From contig NC_087073.1 in the NCBI RefSeq assembly GCF_026151205.1, positions 20,612,837-20,676,836 on the forward strand: a DNA stretch of 64,000 nucleotides, read 5' to 3'. Made by a program: the position numbers and the translations under genes. Source of the DNA: Bolinopsis microptera. Lineage: Eukaryota; Ctenophora; Tentaculata; Lobata; Bolinopsidae. This document shows positions 55,201 to 61,200 of the stretch, in pieces. How positions within the stretch are numbered: the stretch's first letter is position 1; the number at the start of each line of letters is the position of its first letter. A model generated the notes under the pieces. It did no database searches. It worked only from the letters and a program-made list of their open reading frames with translations, and was not told the origin of the DNA.

Positions 55201-58200
55201 TTACCTGTTATCTATTTTATCAATACTTGAACTTCCGTGTTATCTCATCTAAAATAAACACCCCGCACACAAAATGAATTCCATTGACTTTGAGGGCAAG
55301 TGCTGCATTTAAAATTACACAAACTCTTATTACAATTGTGAAAAGGATTCCAAGTTTACATATTTAAAACGGCAATGACTAATTACACAGCACAAATTGA
55401 AATTTTGAGTGTCTAACCTGGTAAAAATGAACTGCACCATGGTGAACTAGTACTTCAACTCTGTCAGGTATAACCATGCTTGGCCTCCCGTATACTGCCT
55501 CCTCCTGGAACATACAGTTCTTGTCAGTGAAGTCGTGTCCTAGATTCTGTTTTTAAACACTTACTGTCAAAGTTAAACAAAGCAGCACTCATGGATATAT
55601 GCATTATTCCTTTGCTTCCAGTTGGTGTAAACTTAAAGCACAGTTCATCATTTGGATCTCACTCAGTTCACAATCGCGACCTCATATTAGAGTAAATGTT
55701 TTTAATAATACGCAATTGGACAACTAAACCGAAACATGCTATAACTAAACAATCCTTCCTGATTGAACAGTTTTTTTTTTTTTTTTTTTTTTTTAGTAAA
55801 ACAAAATTTAAATTTTATTGCCATTACAATGAATAATGATATCATAATAAATATAAGTAGACATCCGATAATAAACTTGTTACATCCAGTACAACCCAAG
55901 ATGTCAGCCGACGCGACTTACAAAAATAAAGAAAGCTAGCATGTTATGTTCATTGTTCATAGTTTTTCTAACGAGCATGCTTAGCACTTAGGCTGTACGG
56001 AAATAGCTTTAATTCTACGTCATATTAAAAACTTTACACCATTTTTTGAGATACAAAAATAAATTTTAAAATAAATAACTCTTTTGCTGCTTAGGCGCGG
56101 CACCGCGCTTGACCCACATGCTATACAGTGTGTAGCAACACATCGCTGAAAACAGAAGCTGAATGAGCTATAACAGTTAGCATCATATCACAGTCAGTTG
56201 GAGGAGCGACCAACACACTATCAAGATCGGTTGTTTATCTTAACCCCCCCCCCTCCAACAGTTTGTATTGTACGTGGGCAATGGGCACGGTTATATAAGT
56301 ACAACAATCACACTATTTCAAGTTCATGACGTAATCATGGCGTGTTTACCGCGGTGCAGATATTGCACGCTGACCTTGCCGAGCCGAGATGTGGTAGAGA
56401 TAACAATGTGAACAGAGGGTCAAATAAAGATAAGGAAAGTAAACACACGATATCGATCTGCTGACTCGTCCTGTTTGTGATTGGACGGATCGGTGTCACA
56501 TGACATAACACCTCTATTACAAGTGGTCGCTCGTTGAGGATGACGGAGCATATCAGGGCTGCCCGTCGTCAGAATAAATTTAATTCAGTTGTTAGTATAA
56601 TTGTTATATTGTGGTGTTGGTAACCTACCTTCGTTGTGTTTCTTTTGACTTTGTTATCATGCTGTGCCCTGGAAATTGTGATAGTACCTGTCCGATTTGT
56701 TAAGGAGACGATCTCCCAGCTCCCTAGCTGTTCATATGTTGCAGGATCAGAATGTTTGTGAGGAACAGTCACCAAAAGTGAGTTGCTTACCTGCTGTGTG
56801 TTTTCTTACTCTGGTCTTCACTCAAGTTGCAAAGCTGCAATAAACGTATCGCAAAGAACATTTATATCTGAAAATTGTGTTAGTACCAGTTTGATCAGTT
56901 AAGGTGAGGATTGCCTCGATCTGTCGGGTTCAGCTTAACTGCCTAGGTCATGAGTAGAACCGAAGGATCAAAACATATGTTGCTTGTTGCTCGTATCAAC
57001 TATAAAACATCAATTTTGAGGGATAAGGAAGTGTTTATAGGTTCTGAAACCTAGCTAAATCGATTTTTCGTGCAATTTTAGGTCAGAAACAGTCATCAAA
57101 ATGAGTTAATAAGAAGGTCGATTTCTCGGTTATTTTTGAGCTTTCGTTCAGAAAATAATTCGAGGCCTTCAAAGGGGGGTAACAAGAAAGCGTTACAAGT
57201 GTTACAAGCCTTCCATAATACAAAATGTGTATCATCTCTTCAACCCGCTGAACATGTGCTTACCCTAAAAATGTAAACAAATGTGTTTCACCTCCTCAAC
57301 CCGCTGAACATGTGCTTACTATTAAAGTAAACAAATGTGTTTCACCTCCCCACCAGTATCCACATCTATAGCTATGCTACTTAAAACTTCGGCTCAAAAC
57401 TCAAACATTGAAAAGAACTTTTAGAATTCTAACATCATTCTCAAACTGTTATTCTTTCCACTTTCCAGGTTGAAGCGAGATCAATTGGGCACTTCAAGAA
57501 ACTCAACGTCAAACTGGAAAAGAGGATATTTGAAATGCAGGTAAATCTGGTGCTGGTTAACCAGGCTTTTAACATTAAATTGTCGCTTCTCATATTAAAA
57601 TCACGCCAAGATCAGATTATGATTAACTAATTCCCAGACTGTTACCAAGGTAACCACACCAGAGAAGGTTAGCGAGAGTTTCCCTTTATTTCTTTAACTG
57701 ACCCAGTTTATCAAGCATACCTCCTTATAAGTACCTTTCCGTGGCACTCCTTTATAACATTTCCTCGCCGTCTTATTTGTCTAGTTTCAACATCTGTTGT
57801 CTTGACACAGAACGGCCCTGGCCCGTTGCCATCCTCTTCAAGATTTAGATACCACCACCTTTTGTTAACTTTTAAACAGCTGTTTTCTTGAAACTCTATC
57901 GTAAAACTATCACCTCTACTCGGTGATATTCACATCTCACATGCTCTAACTTGAAGATGGCTAACAGTTCCACATTATAGTTCCACATGGAGCGTGAACA
58001 CTGAACAGGTGGTGTCACTAACTACTACTAGTCTACCAGTGATCAGTTACCAGATTTACTTACTTGTCACCCATACAGTGCAGGTTTCAATGTTTCGTAA
58101 CTTAAAGGGCACTCTAGTTTCAGTGTTTCTCAACTTTGAGGGTACATCATTTACACCATTTGTTTGTAGTTTACCTTAAATATTATACTGGATTTGTTAA

Positions 58201-61200
58201 TGTCACAAGGCCCACGCTATTTACCAGCGTTTAGATATCTTTTAGAAACAACTTACCAACTCTGTCCTGCATATATCATCATAATAACAAAGTAAAACTG
58301 CAAGCATTTGGTTTATTAAACAGTCTAATTAATGAGACGCCAAGAGAGTTGGGGTTTTCCACCTTTTGTTTCGCTGCCTAAGACTGTCTCTAACCATTCT
58401 CATACATATTAGCGCGCATCTACCTCGCTAACTCTAACCTACAGAGTACTGGTCATGTTTACTGCATTCTAACTTTCTGAACCACCTGGCTCTGTTTTTA
58501 TCATGATCTTTAATTAGAGTGACCCTGTCTCTTACGACAGCTCTGTCACATATTTGGTTGACATTATTCTGAATTTGTTCCCTCTAATAAATTACAAACC
58601 AGAAATCTTCAAAGTTTTTAAATATGGAAATTGTCGATATACTGATAATATTCGTCCTGTGAATTTCATGATCATTAAATGTAGACCATAAAAATGAAGC
58701 TAATTGATCCAACTAATTAACTAATTGACCCAACTAATTAAACAACGTAATACTCTCAGATGAAGAGTAAGGATATGGTAAAGGAACGAAATTCCGTCCT
58801 GGAGGAAACCAAGCAGAACCTCGAGGAACTTGCAGCTGTTAAGAAGAAACTCGGCGAGGAATCGAGGTATAAAAAGTGGGGAAAGTCTTGTTACAAGACT
58901 GGATTAAGTTTAAGTATCAAATAGTGGTTTTATTGAAAGTTACGTTTTTATCATCACCTAAGTATGTAGAATGAACGTAACTTATTAGTACGTACTAGTT
59001 AGAACTATGTTCTCGTTTAATTGTAAGTATTTTGCAGATCAAGAGAAGAGCTTGAGAAGGAACTGTCCACCACCACAGACGAGTTGAAGGATATTCGACA
59101 GAACTATCTGGCTATGAAACTTGAAATAGCAAGGAGAACTCGAGAGGAAGAGGTTGGTTGTTACTACCATGGTTCATATTTTTATTTTTCGTATTAAGTT
59201 GACATTCTGATGGTATTCAAGAGTAATTGCTACCATTGACATAATATAAGGTTTGGCGTTGAATTAATATAAACGTTTTAAGTGCTCGATAATGTAACAG
59301 AAACAGACCTGGATGTGCGATCAGATTGTTGTTCTTCTTAACAGAAAAAATAACGACTTACAGACACATCAGATATAATTTAGCGACAGACAAAACTCTT
59401 TTCAATTCATCTTTCATTTTTCAATCAAACTTGTGAAATGTGAATGGTCCTTAATTTATTACATCGGAGACAGTTTTTTGAATTACGTTTTTGAATATGG
59501 TACACATTCAATGAGGCAAAGCATTGACATTTTTTAACAAACACTTGAAATTTAGCAATGAACATGTTTTACATTACATGGGTCAATTGGTACATTATAT
59601 TTTGATATGATTCTAAGTTTGTTGTTAAAAGAGTTTTTCATCTATGACTAAAACACTTCAAGTGAACACCAAAATATCAGAAGAAAACTTTGTTAAATTG
59701 CATATTTCGCAAATGAGCATAAACTGATGACTTTCTCAAAGGATATTGAAGAGTTGAAGGCTCGAATACAAGAACTAGAGACTGAAGTCAAGCAATCCAA
59801 GGAGGAGACTGTGTCCGAGAGGAACAATGGAGAAGGTTTGTTGATTGTTCCGCAGCAAACGTTTACAAGGCAAAATATGTATATGGCGGTTTTTCTTATA
59901 AGCAATTACCCGTTTATTAAACTTCGTTTTCCCCACATTTTTAAAAATATCTTCAAAAATGGGACCGTTATTGAAATGCCTCATTGCCCAGAGAGGTACG
60001 CGGCACTAGAACGCAGTATGAACGCCCAGATAGAAGTAGAGAGAGAGCACCACCAGAACATGCTGATAGAGAACGGTAACCTTCAGAGACAGCTCCAGGA
60101 ACTTCAGGTACTCTTCCTCAACTGTATTCTGTGGTTTTACCCTCGTAAACCCTACTGTACCTCATTTTGTACCTCATATTGTACCTCATATTGTACCTCA
60201 CTTGAATGTGCGTCACTCCTACCGCATGTTTTCCATGCATCCGTCTCATATTTCCGTCGCACTATGTTGTAAGATATAAAAACCTTTGCCTTCGGGCTCA
60301 ACATCAAAAAAGTGCCATCCCATTTACCTGTATAAACTATACAGTATACATATTTGCATGAAGTCTCAAGTCTGAAGATTTATCTGTCTATACGAGCAAG
60401 CTCATTGCCCTCAGCTATCACTATCACAATGTTTCGAGGATTCTAGAACTAATCCAGATTTGTCAGTACACGGCCTAGTTTATACATCAGTGCACCAACT
60501 GTGCCGCTACTGACACTCGTATAGTTTTGTCATATTGCACAACAATATGATATTTTGATGTTGTAGTCCCTACTCGTCGTGAGTAGTTGAGATCTCTAGT
60601 GCACGGACTCTATATTATTTACACATTACTCTATTGTTGGTTATTTGACTGATGATTCCTTTACTTTTGCCGCTATTTTCTTGTGATCATGGAAGGTGAA
60701 TCTTCTAGCTCGGTAAGTTTGCGTTACTTTTGCATGGTGTGACGTTTATGTGAACTCAGTGCAGTAAACTGATAGATATAATCTTTTTGGTTATTCCTCG
60801 CGGATTTCGAAGGATGCTGGATGGGAATTTGGTAATCTAGCTAGGCACACCTGGGGCACACCTGGGGCACAAAATTGAAATTCCTTGGGCACAGTGTGCC
60901 TAGCTAGATTACCAACTGCCCGAAAGATACCTCTGTGACATATGCATATGCTTGGTTACCAATACTTGGTAACTTGTGATAGCTGAGATTTTAGCTGGTT
61001 ACAGTTAGTGAGTTAGTTACCAATATAGTTACTAGGATAGTAACCTAGTGCGTGTTTCCAAGGAGTTGACGCACGGACAATGGCAAGACTCATCAGATGA
61101 CCGGGATGATTTGAGTAGTGTGATGAGTGATGTTCCGCCGGACAGTGGGGTCCTCTCCTCTGGCATCACCTCCCCAGCTGTAGGGTTCCCACCACATGAC

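Larger units (their letters stand above)
53470..57372. mobile_element. 3.9 kb element with 1.1-1.3 kb inverted arms
   Basis: Left arm (53,470-54,733) and right arm (56,246-57,372) are inverse complements over most of their length. Ends GATGTGGATACTGG and CCAGTATCCACATC are flanked by TATA. The left arm carries about 150 bp (54,110-54,260) replaced by a different sequence in the right arm. The inner borders are G-run and C-run. The interior carries a - strand DDE_Tnp_4-type remnant. Sits in MYO5 intron 18. Confidence 0.88.
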
